Source: Apostichopus californicus
Taxonomy: Eukaryota > Echinodermata > Holothuroidea > Aspidochirotida > Stichopodidae
Direction: 5' to 3'
Length of the DNA stretch: 64,000 nucleotides
NCBI GenBank assembly: GCA_020650975.1
Contig: JAIPMN010000815.1
Span: 1 to 64,000, forward strand
Numbering within the stretch: the first letter of the stretch is position 1; each line of letters starts with the position of its first letter. The notes under the pieces were generated by a model. It ran no database searches. It was not told the DNA's origin and saw only the letters and a program-made list of their open reading frames with translations. The translations under genes were made by a program, and so were the position numbers. Positions 12,701-23,810 of the stretch are shown piece by piece.

Positions 12701-15700
12701 AACCGTCGATGTACTCCTGGGTGACCGGCACCTTCAACTTCATCTGTAGAGGCATTCTCTTTAAAACCTGGAGGATGGCGATGAAAACAAGAATCAGAAG
12801 ATTGGTTTTTCACCAAATACAAATCAATACAAATAATCAAATACAAATCAATACAAATCATCAAATACAAATCAATTTCATCAAATACAAATCATATGGT
12901 AGTCATCCAGTGGACCACTATATTGTTTTAACGATGTCTGAATGGTGAAGTAGCTTGTCCCACAAGATTTTAAAATATGTACAATGGAAGTTCTAGCTGT
13001 GTGTGTCATTATGTTATGGGTATGATTAGCGGTGCCCTACTCAAAATTTTGTTGTTTGTTTTGGCGTTCAATACCACGTATGGTGGGCGGAGCCTCAGCG
13101 ATTGATTAAAATGTGCCTTAACGTTATAACAACTATAAAGCTAAACTGTTTTTCCTCTCTCCGTCTCACAGTTTTACAGGTAGCTTGGTGGGGTGGTGCT
13201 TGGGTCCATGCTGTCAGTGGGGATTGAGAGATCCAGGTCTTAACAATTACAATACAAGAACAGGCTGCATCTTGGACAGCTGGGTTTTTTTAATAGCTGT
13301 GCTCCTCGGAGATCTGAGACAATGAAACCATCTATAGAAATCATCGATGTTACAAAGTTAGTGGGCGTTGTGGTCAAGTGGTTAAGGCATTGGACTTGTG
13401 ATCTAAGGATTATTGGTATGAGCCCTGGCCAGATCATTGCATTGTGTCCTTGGGCAAGGCACTTTATCTCCATTGCCTCTCTTCACCCAGGTGTATAAAT
13501 GGGGACTTGCGAGGTGACTTGTAAATATAATTGCGTGCGCCGGTTTGTGGCTGCACCCTATGGGAAGTCCCCAGGGGACACGTGGCTGTGGTGCACTGTG
13601 GTGCCCCAGGAGAGATGGTTTGAACTGTGCACACTTTGGTGTGTAGGTGTGACAAGTTACCAATGACCAGGGTTAAGTACAGTGCGTGCGAGACTTTATT
13701 GTAAGTTGCACTACATAAGAACTGTTAATTATTATTATTATTAAAGTGCAAACAATATTTATCTTTTCAAAGAACTGGACTGATGGACATACCTGACGCA
13801 TATCGGGATTAGTACTGGTGTGGATAAACTTCCTAGCTTTCCCTAATCCGATTCCTTGCAACGACGGAAGGTAGTCGCACCCCGCTAGTATACACATGTG
13901 TCGGAACTTGTCGACGGAGAAGTAGCTTCCCATCTTGAGGGCACGGTTGAGACTGGACTGATCAATTTCCAGAGCGTTCCCGTTTGTGTCCATTTTAAAT
14001 ATGACCTGCGGATTAAAAATCAAATTGGCCATTGAAAAGGCCTTTTCTGGGGAGGGGGGGGGGGGGAAGAATGGTAGATTAGCGAGACCTAGAATTTATT
14101 TGGCTGCTTCTGAAATTGGAATGTTTTGTGCTTCCCTACCATTTGTCAACATCGAAAAATCTTCTTTTTTTTTTCACTGCAAAGTGGTCTGTAGGCTACA
14201 CTGAGCTGTGTTTCATTATATTCAAATAATTTTGATGCACCACGAAAGAATTTCCAAAAATATACTCAATTCAGTAGAGGGCTTTTGATGTGTTACATAT
14301 TTCTCAGTCTAATTGTCATGTTTATGTACTGTTTGCCTGCAAACACAAGGATGCTTCCTAAGGGCCTATGGAAGTTAATAAGAATGCTACATCGCTATGT
14401 GGGGTGGGTTTTTTCTTTTTTGCCCCCTACGTCTTTGGCTTTTGTCAGAGCTCTTGTGATGTTAAAGGTTTCATTATGTTTATAGAAAGTATGACACTCC
14501 ATAATTCTAACTTTCTGTCAGCTGCTTAAATAAATTTTTTGAAACTGTTGGATCAATCCTGTGAGGGTGAAAAAGATCTTACCAACGAACCTGCGCATAC
14601 TTTTGACTCATTCACTGAATGAAGGAATCAATCTTATGAATTTCTGTTTGGCAAATACTTTCAAAAGAAATGAACATCACAAAGTTTTGGTGTCACAATC
14701 AAGAATTCATATGAACTGTTTTTCATTAACCTGCAGAAGAAATCAAAACAAAATTTCTAAATGCTGAGATGTTAGTTTTAACAACAACTTACCCTTTTAC
14801 ACCCAAAAGGTAGCAAATCTGAATCTTCGGTGATGATAGCTTGGACGAATCCATTCATCTCGAGATAAGCCAGCTGAGAGTCTGCCTCGTAGGGGGCGAC
14901 AATGCAGTCCACGCCTAACGACCGTGCAGCCTGTAGACAACATTCGGACAGCGTTGCAAGTATTAAACAAACAGCTACATTTGAATCAAGTGTAAAACTT
15001 AAAAAGTGTATAGTTTTAAATGTCTATTTTGGATAAATCTTCCCTCTCGACTTTATAACTTCTTCTTACTTCTCAAAAGACAAAAATAAGCAAATCTTTA
15101 CTCTGTTGATGTGACAATGATCTCATTCAATGAATTTGCTCACCTGACCTGAGCTTTGACTTATAAAGAATTCCCATTGCATCTGCACAAACATGAGAAC
15201 AGTGCAATGGTCTCAACAAGTTTTAGTCCCCCTTCCACCCTTCGACCCCTCTTCCCACCCTTCTCCCTCCCCTTCCTGGTCCTTCTCCCTTGTGCACATA
15301 TCAGGAAAAGGAAACAGAAACATACCTTCATGACATCCAGAGCCATCTCAGACGTTACGTTAATACATTTGTTTAAGTCCCCCTTCCCCACTTCGCCCCT
15401 CCAACCCTTCTTCCCGCCCTTCCCCCTCCCGGTCCTTCTCCCTTGTACACATATCATGAAACAGAAACATACCTTCATGACTTCCAGAGCCATCTCAGAC
15501 GTTACGTTAATGCATTTCACGAAGGCGTCTCTAGCCTCTGATGATTTACCCTCTCGTAAAAGCTGCTTTCCCTTCTGGCTGTAGAGTTCTCTCCGTCTGT
15601 AAAAGAGAAGTAATTTTCATCTAATTCAAACCATGAAAGAAAAAAGAAAGGTACTTGCACATTTCAACCAGTGGAAAAGTGCCGTTGCCTTCGTTTCAAT

Positions 15701-17177
15701 CCAAGGAAAATGCCAACTTGAGGGAATTTGAGTTTAGCCAGTAGATTTTTAATGCACTGGCATTTTTCCTCTTTTAGCAAGAAGCTAAGATTGTGAAATT
15801 TCAGGTCTGGAATTAGTAGTTTACTTTCTAATTAAGCATGCTCTCACTTTGAGAAGAAGAACAAGGACTTGATTAGACTCTGTAACTCACTTTCTCCTGG
15901 CATCTTCGACGGATTTCTTCGCTGGCAAATGACGTCCGTCGAATACTAGAACCGGCGTGATTTCCATTGACCGCAGCATGTTGACAAATTTTAAGCAGTA
16001 CCTCACGTACCTGGAGTGGCGGGTGAAGAAATAAATTAAAAACAGTTGTGATGTGCCATCAAAGCTACAACTTCTGTGTGTTCAAATTATTACCTTTTGA
16101 ATAGGCAGATGATGCATATTGTCAGCAGTTTTTTTTTGGGGGGGGGGGCGGAGGTTGGGGGGTGGAAGGCTTTCCACATGTCCTCTCTCCCCCAACCAAT
16201 CCCCAGCAAATGCACTCTTGTCTTCAGAGTTCAGACCCAGCAAACATGACAATGGGATCTCCAGGAATACTACAGAGGATGCTGTTATATTGGTCCAAAA
16301 TGTTTTAAACCTATACTGTAAACAGATTTCTGAATGAAAGTAAACACAATCTTGTGAAAGGGCTCACAAGCAATAATAACAAACAAATTTGTAATTTACA
16401 CTATGCTACTAGTGATCACCTCACAGTACTGTTATCATCTAGTAGTGTCAGATACTGCCCGACTTGTCACGTTTTCGTGGAGTTACATAGGACTGATCAA
16501 TATGACAGGACTTGCCCTCTGTTAATTTTGGCTGTGGCTGGACCATCCAATTAGCACTAACATTTTAATCAAGTACAATATCAAACCCTTTCTAGCCTTT
16601 TGACTGTTCCCAATTTTCCACGATACCAAACCAATGTTGACAAAAGCAGCTAGCAGAGTTGTGAAAAGTGTTTCAGAGCATCAATGTACAGTAGAGGCAA
16701 TCATGAAACTAACACTAAAACCCATGAAGACATCCACTAATACAATGCTCAATGGGAGAATTTTAAAAGATAAAGCATTTATGTTTGGTAGTTGCATGAA
16801 GTATGTGAGAGAGCTCTGTTAAGTGTACCAATACCGATACGCAGGCCAATACAATACAGACAACGTCACAAACTATGGCAGTCATAAGGTCTGTGGTAAG
16901 ACATGTTTTCTATGCTCACACATGGTGTGAATACCAACTGAAAAGTTCACTTAGTGCAGATAGAGAAAGTTTACTGCATTTAACATAAAAACTTTAAACA
17001 GATCTTTACAACTCACTGGTCACATTTTTCTCCTTTTGCAAGTTGGAGAGCACAGGCAACTGCTCCTCTGTGGATCCAGCAATATGTATCCACGGCCACA
17101 GCATGACCTCTATACTTTCTGATGTTAATGGCTTCAGTGGCATCTTTCAGGAAAGGAAGTAACCCTTGAATGCCCAT
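3623..17177 (-). CDS. EXO1: EXO1, exonuclease 1 (14 coding exons)
   Basis: A 5'-3' exonuclease and flap nuclease of the FEN1/XPG family, known to act in the nucleus in mismatch repair and DNA end resection. Exons in coding order are 17177-17017, 16010-15891, 15596-15473, 14930-14793, 14005-13793, 12767-12580, 12398-12302, 11359-11146, 10258-10163, 9695-9506, 8401-7255, 5478-5457, 4872-4761 and 3764-3623. All have AG/GT borders and matching phases, giving 2964 nt (987 residues; human EXO1 is 846). The N-terminus [10 protein letters not shown] and the acidic residues D30, D78, E150, D152, D171, D173 and D225 fall at the human positions. The C-terminal half is Ser-rich and disordered-looking, with an SRFF motif near residues 513-516 (MLH1-binding type) and QPTLMAFM at 927-934 (PCNA-binding type). 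The two 3'-most joins, including a 22-nt exon, are less certain than the nuclease core. Confidence 0.96.
3970..4065. repeat. GGGTGG-type minisatellite in an EXO1 intron
   Basis: Imperfect repeats of GGGTGGAGGTATGGGT and related units. On the minus strand this gives an open frame of Pro/His/Thr repeats, which is a product of the repeat and not a gene. Confidence 0.75.
4761..4872 (-). CDS. EXO1: EXO1 coding exon 13 (PCNA-binding motif)
   Basis: Reads [17 protein letters not shown], matching the human VPGL segment, then [23 protein letters not shown] fits the PIP-box pattern QxxLxxFM. Confidence 0.88.
5457..5478 (-). CDS. EXO1: EXO1 microexon 12 (22 nt)
   Basis: A 22-nt open segment between CTTCACAG and GTAAAT encodes GKENQSN plus one base. 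Exon 11 ends in phase 0 and exon 13 needs one incoming base, and this is the only segment I found between them that repairs the phase and has AG/GT borders. It is inferred, since microexons are easy to find by chance. Confidence 0.6.
5579..6285. repeat. 21-bp minisatellite, about 30 units, EXO1 intron 11
   Basis: Tandem units close to CTTCTGACACCATAGCAACC (21 bp with one extra base), decaying into single ACACCAT blocks as far as about 6500. Because 21 is a multiple of three and the consensus has no stop in several frames, minus-strand frames stay open and read WCQKGLL, MVSEG and MVPEG. These frames have no start context or homology and lie wholly in an intron. Confidence 0.92.
6806..7035 (+). 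mobile_element. tRNA-derived SINE
   Basis: An A-box-like GTTAGCTCAGTGGTT and a B-box-like GGTTCTGAGTTCGAGTC sit about 35 bp apart. They are followed by a tRNA-unrelated body (CTTCGGTCAGCTTGCGGC) and a CATACATACA tail. A truncated antisense copy of the same body lies at 50140-50335, showing that it is a repeat family rather than a tRNA gene. Confidence 0.8.
7255..8401 (-). CDS. EXO1: EXO1 coding exon 11 (large C-terminal exon)
   Basis: A 1147-nt exon for residues 514-896. It is rich in Ser, Asp, Glu and Lys and has no fold that I recognise, as in the regulatory C-terminal half of other EXO1 proteins. It contains many SQ pairs (for example SSQES, SQRS, SSQVES, GSQSSS), the consensus target of ATM/ATR kinases. 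It ends YFTK with donor AAG|GTAAGG. Confidence 0.93.
9506..9695 (-). CDS. EXO1: EXO1 coding exon 10
   Basis: Encodes [17 protein letters not shown] through [14 protein letters not shown] and ends in TVSS plus two bases of an Arg codon that is completed in exon 11. The join makes SSRFF, matching the MLH1-interaction motif context SRSRFF of human EXO1. Confidence 0.88.
9900..10005. repeat. Short dispersed repeat fragment
   Basis: GAAGAAGATCC...GGATCGAAACGTC is flanked by two imperfect direct copies of TACRCAATTAAAATCAC (9915-9931 and 9985-10001). It looks like the end of a retroelement-type repeat. The family is not identified. Confidence 0.35.
10163..10258 (-). CDS. EXO1: EXO1 coding exon 9
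   Basis: Encodes [20 protein letters not shown] and the following basic SKTRRIHV. It is poorly conserved, and is supported by AG/GT borders and by matching phase on both sides. Confidence 0.78.
11146..11359 (-). CDS. EXO1: EXO1 coding exon 8
   Basis: Residues 348-418 plus one base. It begins [12 protein letters not shown] and ends with basic residues [13 protein letters not shown], a likely nuclear localisation signal, consistent with the known basic region after the nuclease core. The acceptor lacks a clear pyrimidine tract, so its exact position is the weakest of the central exons. Confidence 0.82.
12302..12398 (-). CDS. EXO1: EXO1 coding exon 7
   Basis: Residues 315-347. [10 protein letters not shown] matches the human ALQIALGNKD segment. 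The acceptor follows a strong pyrimidine tract and the donor is AAA|GTGAGT. Confidence 0.94.
12580..12767 (-). CDS. EXO1: EXO1 coding exon 6
   Basis: Residues 253-314 and the first two bases of codon 315. It contains [19 protein letters not shown] and [16 protein letters not shown], a strongly conserved EXO1 stretch (I-domain end). Confidence 0.96.
12800..12896. repeat. CAAATACAAATCAAT tandem repeat
   Basis: Four to six imperfect units built from ACAAATCAA in EXO1 intron 5, just upstream of coding exon 6 on the minus strand. Confidence 0.75.
13355..13745 (+). mobile_element. tRNA-derived SINE with conserved central domain
   Basis: The head GTGGTCAAGTGGTTAAGGCA resembles the tRNA A-box region. 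It is followed by TGTCCTTGGGCAAGGCACTT, the kind of central block shared by several metazoan SINE superfamilies, and it ends in a TTATTATTATTATTA tail. It is inserted in EXO1 intron 5, close downstream (minus sense) of exon 5. The length of about 390 bp suits a full copy. Confidence 0.8.
13793..14005 (-). CDS. EXO1: EXO1 coding exon 5 (catalytic)
   Basis: Residues 182-252, with [10 protein letters not shown] carrying D225 followed by GIGLGKA, the helix-hairpin-helix DNA-binding loop. It is phase 0 at both ends. Confidence 0.97.
14793..14930 (-). CDS. EXO1: EXO1 coding exon 4 (catalytic)
   Basis: Residues 136-181, containing [12 protein letters not shown] and ITEDSDLL. These supply the metal ligands E150, D152, D171 and D173. 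Confidence 0.97.
15225..15522 (-). repeat. 147-bp tandem duplication of EXO1 exon 3 end
   Basis: Two units in tandem (about 15225-15375 and 15376-15522) each contain the last 45 nt or so of EXO1 exon 3, the GTATGTTTCTG donor and a C/T-rich intron segment. The distal unit keeps the coding frame ([15 protein letters not shown]) and the donor, and 147 is a multiple of three. Splicing from the distal donor would therefore add 49 codons without shifting frame. Confidence 0.88.
15473..15596 (-). CDS. EXO1: EXO1 coding exon 3
   Basis: Residues 94-135, from [14 protein letters not shown] to MALEVMK, the helical arch region. The donor is ATGAAG|GTATGT. The last part of this exon and its donor are duplicated 147 bp further on in the following intron (see the repeat at 15225-15522). 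Confidence 0.95.
15891..16010 (-). CDS. EXO1: EXO1 coding exon 2
   Basis: Residues 54-93, including the metal ligand D78 in VLVFDG. It enters and leaves in phase 2, joining cleanly with both neighbours. Confidence 0.95.
17017..17177 (-). CDS. EXO1: EXO1 coding exon 1 (N-terminal nuclease)
   Basis: Encodes residues 1-53, beginning [13 protein letters not shown]. The Gly2 that FEN1-family nucleases use at the free N-terminus is kept, and D30 lies in VAVDTYCW. The donor is CCA|GTGAGT. The ATG at 17177 is the family start. An acceptor-like TATGTAG just upstream suggests a 5' UTR intron. Confidence 0.97.
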
Positions 17178-17998
17178 TGTGGTGGTTGCAGATCCAATGG
17201 AGGGATTCTACATAGAATTGTATAACACCCTGATCTGGGTCCAACAGCTACTCAGACGCTTTTCTAAGAGAAATGTAGATTTTTAAACATAAAACTGTCT
17301 TCATTTTATGGTATAGTTACGGCACAACATTGGAATTTAATTGTGCATAGTTTTTCTACTTAGCTTCAGAACACCAACCATTACAAACCAACATAGGCCT
17401 AGCCTAACTTAGGCCTCCCCTCTCTCCCCCCTTTCCAATTGGCTGCATTATTGACATTCACGCAGTAATTAATCAAATGTAATATTGCTAGACTAGGCTC
17501 TAACTTTACTTTAGCCTTAGGTCTGACATATACAGGTTTGTATTCCAAACTAGGCCCTAAGGCCTTAATTGCCTAGTTGTTGGTTGCTAATAATACCGAA
17601 TTGTGACAGCCTAGGAGGAATCACTGTGCCTGTATCCTAGGCCCTAGTCTAAGTTGCTTTGGGCCAGACCTGCTACTAACTATAGAAGTTCTGGGCTTTA
17701 CCCAATAACTGGGCTAGGCCTAGGCTGTGCTATTGCAAATTGGACCTTGGATTAGCCATTAAGCCTTAAGGTGTAACTCAGCAACTTAGCCTAATGCCTA
17801 TGTTCTAGCTAGGTCTAAACTTACACTGTTACTTAAGTTTAGGCCCTAGGCCTAGCTAGCCCTAGTTACAGTTGGTCTAGCCTATGTTATGCAATAAATT
17901 AGGCCCTAAAGTTACTTAGGTCACGTCAGTAGGCTAATCCAATATAATCGCTAAGCTCACATGGTCAACATTTTTATTGCTGGCAGTAAGCTACTTAC

Positions 17999-18050
17999 AC
18001 TTCCTTCTCATTGATCCAGACCGCTGAATAAGGACGTCATATATCGTCAT
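17999..18050 (-). other. EXO1: Probable EXO1 5' UTR exon
   Basis: On the minus strand GAAGGAAGT|GTAAGTAG gives a strong donor at 17998. The acceptor before the coding exon (TATGTAG near 17211) would complete a 5' UTR intron. The 5' limit is a guess. Confidence 0.45.
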
Positions 18051-18300
18051 ATATCGTAAGGACGTCATATAATCGGTACGTATGGGACGTTGCTCCAGTT
18101 TATATTCGCAATGGGTCATGTGTGACCCAAACTAGGCCTAGGCTACGCTGTGATTCTTTCGATGCGGCCTATACAGACAGTAGAGCCCTTGTACTGATTT
18201 AATATGTGTACACACGAAACAAATTTCCCGCGTCTGACGTCATTTCCGGGAAAATACTGTCAATTTGTACGGATACCCAGGAATAACGTATTGAAACTTT
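18030..18300. promoter_or_regulatory. Shared divergent promoter, EXO1 / TRAK-side gene
   Basis: The interval lies between the EXO1 5' end and the first plus-strand exon. It contains two direct GGACGTCATAT units (about 18032 and 18060). A cluster follows of TTTCCCGC at 18224-18231 (E2F type), TGACGTCA at 18235-18242 (full CRE) and ATTTCCGG at 18242-18249 (ETS core on the reverse strand). E2F control would fit a replication-linked repair gene. The motifs are seen, but their use is inferred. Confidence 0.5.
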
Positions 18301-18533
18301 TCTTGCTCGCGTGTTGACATTTGCAGTTATACAAACACTGTTACTCGTGTGTTGCCGTATATTCATAGTAAACTTGCTAGTGTCGATTCGTCATTTAATC
18401 CGAACGGTTTATGCATAGCGCGAATCTTGGGCGGAGAAAAGCCTGTTGATATCAGCAAAGCTCTTCAGAACACTGTCGATTCTACATTAGAGCCTTCTCG
18501 ATCATTCATGAATACTGATCCGTTGATGATCAG
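18300..18533 (+). other. Candidate first exon of the TRAK-side gene
   Basis: Transcribed away from EXO1, with a clean donor ATCAG|GTAGGG at 18533. An open frame runs through it, but its only in-frame ATG is at 18508 (MNTDPLMI). That frame leaves in phase 2, whereas the next recognised exon needs phase 1, so either the exon is non-coding or a further exon lies in between. Confidence 0.4.
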
Positions 18534-21500
18534 GTAGGGCATTAATATTCTAAGCACGTATTTTACGAAATGTATAATACTGAAATAGCCTAAACGTATA
18601 GTAACTGCCTTACTGTTAGTGTTAGGCTAGTACTAGTGGAAGGTTAGCCAACTGTAGTCTGCTGACTGTAGTGTAAGGTTAGGGCCTTAAAATATTAAGT
18701 CAACGGCCTAACCTTAGCCAGACGACACTTACCCTTCACATCGAGTAAGATAACCTAACATGCACTTGACGTTAGAGCACATAGGCTCCAGTTCCAGTGA
18801 TATGTAGGATGGTACAATTGTAGGCTAGACTTAGCCATAAATCATAATTGATGATGAGCACCCCCCCTCCCCCTGGCTGGTATCTTAGAACTTTGATTTG
18901 TAAGTGTAAGTTTGCAGTTTAATTTGCATAGGCCTACATCCTTCCAACTAAGCTTATGCTATGCGATTTGACCGCTAGCCTCCTTTGATCAGATTCCGCT
19001 TGACTGATAGGCTATAGGCCTAGCCTTTATAGGCTAGCCCCCATGTTAGATTAAGTTCGTAAAGGCCTTGAGTTAAGTTGACCAGACATCCATTCGTTCC
19101 TTGATTTTCCTGGGACAGTCCCTGGATTTCATGTACTGTCCTCAGATTAAAAATGTCCCAGGAATATGCTCAAATTAGTAGAAGGCCCTGAAAACAATTT
19201 TAATTTCACCTGAATTGCCTTTAGAACATAGCATCAATTTAAGTAGCCTACCTTTAGTGGTTGTTTTAAAAATAGTCTAGGCTTCTAAATTTCCAAAATT
19301 GAAATTGTTGCTATAGTCTTAGCTCTTATTTAAATGTTAGTCCAAGTGGACTAAGTATTCTAATATGGATTGAGCGTATCAAAATGTTAATGAAATTATT
19401 TAAACTAATTAATATTTAAATTCAAGCTAATAGTTGAAATACATAGGCCAACACAAACATTGACCAAATCATAACACAGTTTAAGCCATGGCACTAAGCT
19501 ACATCTCATGGATGCTTTATCATACAAGGTTTATCTTTTGTTGCATTTCATTAAAGAAGTGGCAACTGTAGAATACTGGACAACAGGAAAGTTACAACTT
19601 AGGCTATATGCCGGAAAGACTCTGGTTTAGATATCTGTAGCTCCTTTTCAAAGGCTAGATGGATATGTAGACCTAGGCCATGTGCCATTCAACCTTTTTT
19701 CATCTAGTTGCAAATAACAGTGAAAACAAGTTATGTATTCATGAGACCAAGTACTTTGCACTTCTCAAAGGTTTATAGGACTGTATTCAATGAGGATCAC
19801 AGACTAGAATGCACCAAAGTTTACAGTCTGTAGAGTGAAAGAGAATCGAAACATGTAAGAAACTGGCAGGGTCAACAATTACACAGACTTACTATTCGTT
19901 ATTATTCAAGATAAGAACTTAAGCTGGTCTACACATAAAAATTTCAATCCCTAGGGATGGATTTTAATATATCTTTTAATCATATAAGTTCTGTATGATA
20001 TGTTTTTTGCAGCAAATCTTACCTAGATTTTAAATGAAACAATATCAGAAAGCACAAGTTTACACAGTACAAGAGAAAAAGAAAATGATACATTTAAGAA
20101 ATCATATGTAGCAATAATTTTGTTTCATTAATTAATAAAAAGCTGAAACTAAACAATATTTGGTTTAAGCAAATGGAAAGAAGACCAATAATTAAAGTTC
20201 GCGTTAATACAACGACTTTTAAATTTGGTGTTAATGAGCTCCATCAAAAGTACAGGCAAAAACAAAGTGGATACCTCAGGGTGTTCCATAGGTGCAGTGC
20301 ACAAGTATGAAATGCCCTGTTGCGGTAAAATGTACTGCATCTATAAAACTTTCTAAAAGATTCCACAGAATCTAACAGAATTCTAACATTCTAAGTTAAG
20401 AGAATTTTCTAAATGATTCCACAGCTTGATGATGTTATGACGTCACACTTTGGACACCTTGTAATGTCACATTCAGAATTATCTGCAAAAACAGTAGATT
20501 TTTCTTTATTCCCTTTTCTCGTTCTCTTTCTTGCCAGGGACGGGAAGTTACCTTAAAAGGCTCCCCCACAGTATTTTACAATCCGAGATGAGAATTGTTT
20601 GGTGTAATTTCTTGTCTTCCTTAACATACAGTTTATCAATTTAAGCAACAGGTCTCAAATAGTTCTTTGATGAAATATCTCAACAAAGTGCTACATTTTT
20701 CCAGATTTCTGCACAAAGTTAGATACAGGACTTTGCAGCTTTTCACACTGCACCATTTATTCCTTACTGTACTTTTTATAATCCTGAAACTTGATATGTA
20801 ATTGTAAGTTACATTAATTTTAATTCTTTAACATAGGGCCTCCCATAAAATTCAACCCACTTCCCACTTTAGTCTTAAGTAGTGTCAGGCTGTCAGCAAG
20901 CTTATGCAACTCATACTGTATAAATTTGCTGGTGGAGGTTAAAAGTCACATATGAGGTCAACAGAGGTCAGAGTCTGAAAATCTTATAAACATGATAAAT
21001 TTTTGAAAGTCATAGCAAAATATCTTGATTGCATGACAAAGCTAGTACTGTACTGTACATAAAGTTGAATGAATTTTGTAGGATGTTATTTGAACAACAT
21101 TAATGTTGCCTTGGGATTCCAGTTTCATTATTGGTGAAAATATGAAATTCCTGCATTTAATCGTAGTTATTGTCAGGCCTTGTCAATTTTCTGCAGCGAC
21201 ACCAGAAATGAAGCCACACAGTACAGTATGAACAGTAGCAGATTTTTTTTTAAATTTGTAGTGCTCACTTCAAAGTAATATTTAGATTAAGCTTACAATG
21301 TTTGTTGTGAGACCTGCAATACATTGCTTATGTATTCTGTAGTGTACATACTCTTTAAAGTCACAAGCATTCTGTGGGTACTGTAAGTCTGTGAAGTACT
21401 TTTCTTAACTTAATCCCTATGATTGCCTACAGTATGAGGGATGAAAATGGTGCTCATATTAAAAAGTGTGAAAGATTATATACAGCAGAATGGGGAGAGG

Positions 21501-22434
21501 GCGTTGTTAGTGGGAGCCCGGACAAAATTGAAATATGTCCTACTTTATTCAATTTCAACTTCACACGTGTCCACACATATTTAACCATTATTCTTGTCAA
21601 AAAGTCTGCCAATCCAAAAGTCATTGGGAGAGATCCCCGCTCTTGGCTTCCTAGAAGATCCTTGCAATCTAGCAGTGAACGTGGCAAGCCATTTTAAATG
21701 TTTGACAATCGCGTCATTGAACTTTGTCCATTAACCTGCTATCTGACACTCTGGCTTCACATGAAAGATTTATTGATTTAACTTAGTCTTCCCAGTTACG
21801 TAGTTAACGTGTGTGCACACTATTGTAGTCTATTGTTTACGTAATGGATAAAGATGTCACAGTAGTAATGTCACAATTGTGTCGTCCACAGTACACTGTA
21901 GTACAGTGTAGACATACGGTCAGATCAATAATTTGTTAAATGCAAATTTAATTAAAGACTATAACTGATATCAACAATGAAGATTCTCTTTCTGAAGTGT
22001 ACAGTATTTATTAGTGCTGTTTATATGGATAGGTTGCAGAGACCATTTGTCCCCAAATACAGTGGGCAACATTAAATCAACCATACATATACAGTACAAT
22101 AGCATCTCAAGTTAGGAACAAGATATCGAAATGGCTTCTCAACTAGCAATGTTGGAATAAATTCGATGTTGAAGATTTGTACAGTATTGTTTATAAATAC
22201 ATACACTCTGTCACCAGACGAACCCTTTAACGGTGTAACTGCAGATAACATCAATGAAGCTTAAAAGATCTATAAAAATGGTCCATTCTGGTACCACATG
22301 TGGTTCAATCGTGCTACTCACAAGTTTCAGATTGATTGATGGCGTAAGTATTAATTTGTTAAAACTTAAGAGAATCGACAGAAAACAGCCTGCCTGGGAA
22401 TAATTTAGTGTTCAAATTTTATGTAGCATTGACG

Positions 22435-22575
22435 AAGGTGCTGACTGTTTTTCTCCCCTTTGAACACAACGCTATACAGTTTCTGTGTAGAAAACTGCTA
22501 TAAATCTGTACACTTGTATAGCAATGTGACCATTTTGTATAACATTTTGCAATGTGATACTGGATAAATGATTCC
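22435..22575. repeat. Diverged repeat, copy 1
   Basis: Shares TTCTGTGTA, CACTTGTA, GACCATTTT and CATTTTGCAATG in the same order and spacing as 23675-23810. The TTTTGCAATGYGATA end is the best kept. The family is unknown. Confidence 0.55.
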
Positions 22576-23674
22576 CTGCAGATATTCTGATATTTACGAT
22601 TGGAATGATGTTTAAAAATAGAAAGCCAAGTTCTGTAAATGATCAAGTGATGACGAATAGTTTGTTATCACTAAAAGTACAAATTGGGAAATGGACTTTG
22701 ATTTTTGAAAACAGCGAAAACCTCACGTAGCATCTCCCTTCTCTATCTTTGTTTCCGAGTTGAAGCAGCATAAAAAATGGTTGGATTTCCTTTTATTAAT
22801 CCATAACTAAATTAATGAATAATGACTTGTTTTACAGTCTAACTTCCTTCCTTTCTGATAGTCAAGGAAAACCAGCATGGGACATATTTTACTTGTGCAT
22901 TGTGTCAAGTCAAAAAATAAAAAAATGTTTTCTCTTCAAGTCTTAATTAACTGCTGAAGATTATTTTGAAGGAAGAAGCCATCCTCCATCAGGATTATAT
23001 GATGAACTAGATTCTTGATTCAATTAGCTGCGATTTCCTCCATCGAGGCTATTTCCGGCTCTCTCACACTTTGGAAGGTTCTGTTTAGCCTTTTTGAACA
23101 TTTGGATACATATACCGTGCACATGTATAGTGTGTATACACCATATGCACAGCGACTTGCAGTGCCGTACTACAGTGTCACTCACACTAGTGACTCTCTG
23201 TAAGTGTTTTACAGTATAGTGAAACCCATGGTGCGTATACCATTGTAACATACAAGCATTATGTTCAATGGTTAAATTTCTTTATGGATATTAGTTTCTT
23301 ATCAAATTAAGGAGGTATGAAGCTTGAGGAAGTTTACAATATGAATCCTGAAGGCAAGTTTTTTATCTTTCTGTCTCTTTCCCTCTATTTGTCTCTTTCT
23401 ATATTCCTAATTTGGTCCCTTGTAAAATCTCTTTGAAACAAACTAATAACTTTTACCAGGTATGTATATTTCAAAAAAAATTAAAATGTAAATTGTTAGC
23501 AAAACTAGTACTTGTGTATGTTCTTAAAAAGCTACACAAGTGCCAGCATTTGGCATCTGAGCACCTTCAAAAATTTTACCCCCTCCCCCTTAGACCCCTC
23601 CCCCAGGACGGCGATCAGTATACCCGGCACTCAGGAAATCTTGGGCACATCCCTGGATACAGTGGTAGTATTGA

Positions 23675-23810
23675 AGGCCCCGAATGTTTCTCGTTCAAAA
23701 TACTACGGTTCCTGTGTAACCAAAACTGTGATACATCTTTGCACTTGTACAGAAGTTGGACCATTTTTGCATAGCATTTTGCAATGCGATAACGCATAAA
23801 TTATTCCTTA
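23675..23810. repeat. Diverged repeat, copy 2
   Basis: The second copy of the repeat at 22435-22575, in direct orientation about 1.24 kb away. Both copies end near AATTATTCC/AATGATTCC. No coding content is seen. Confidence 0.55.
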
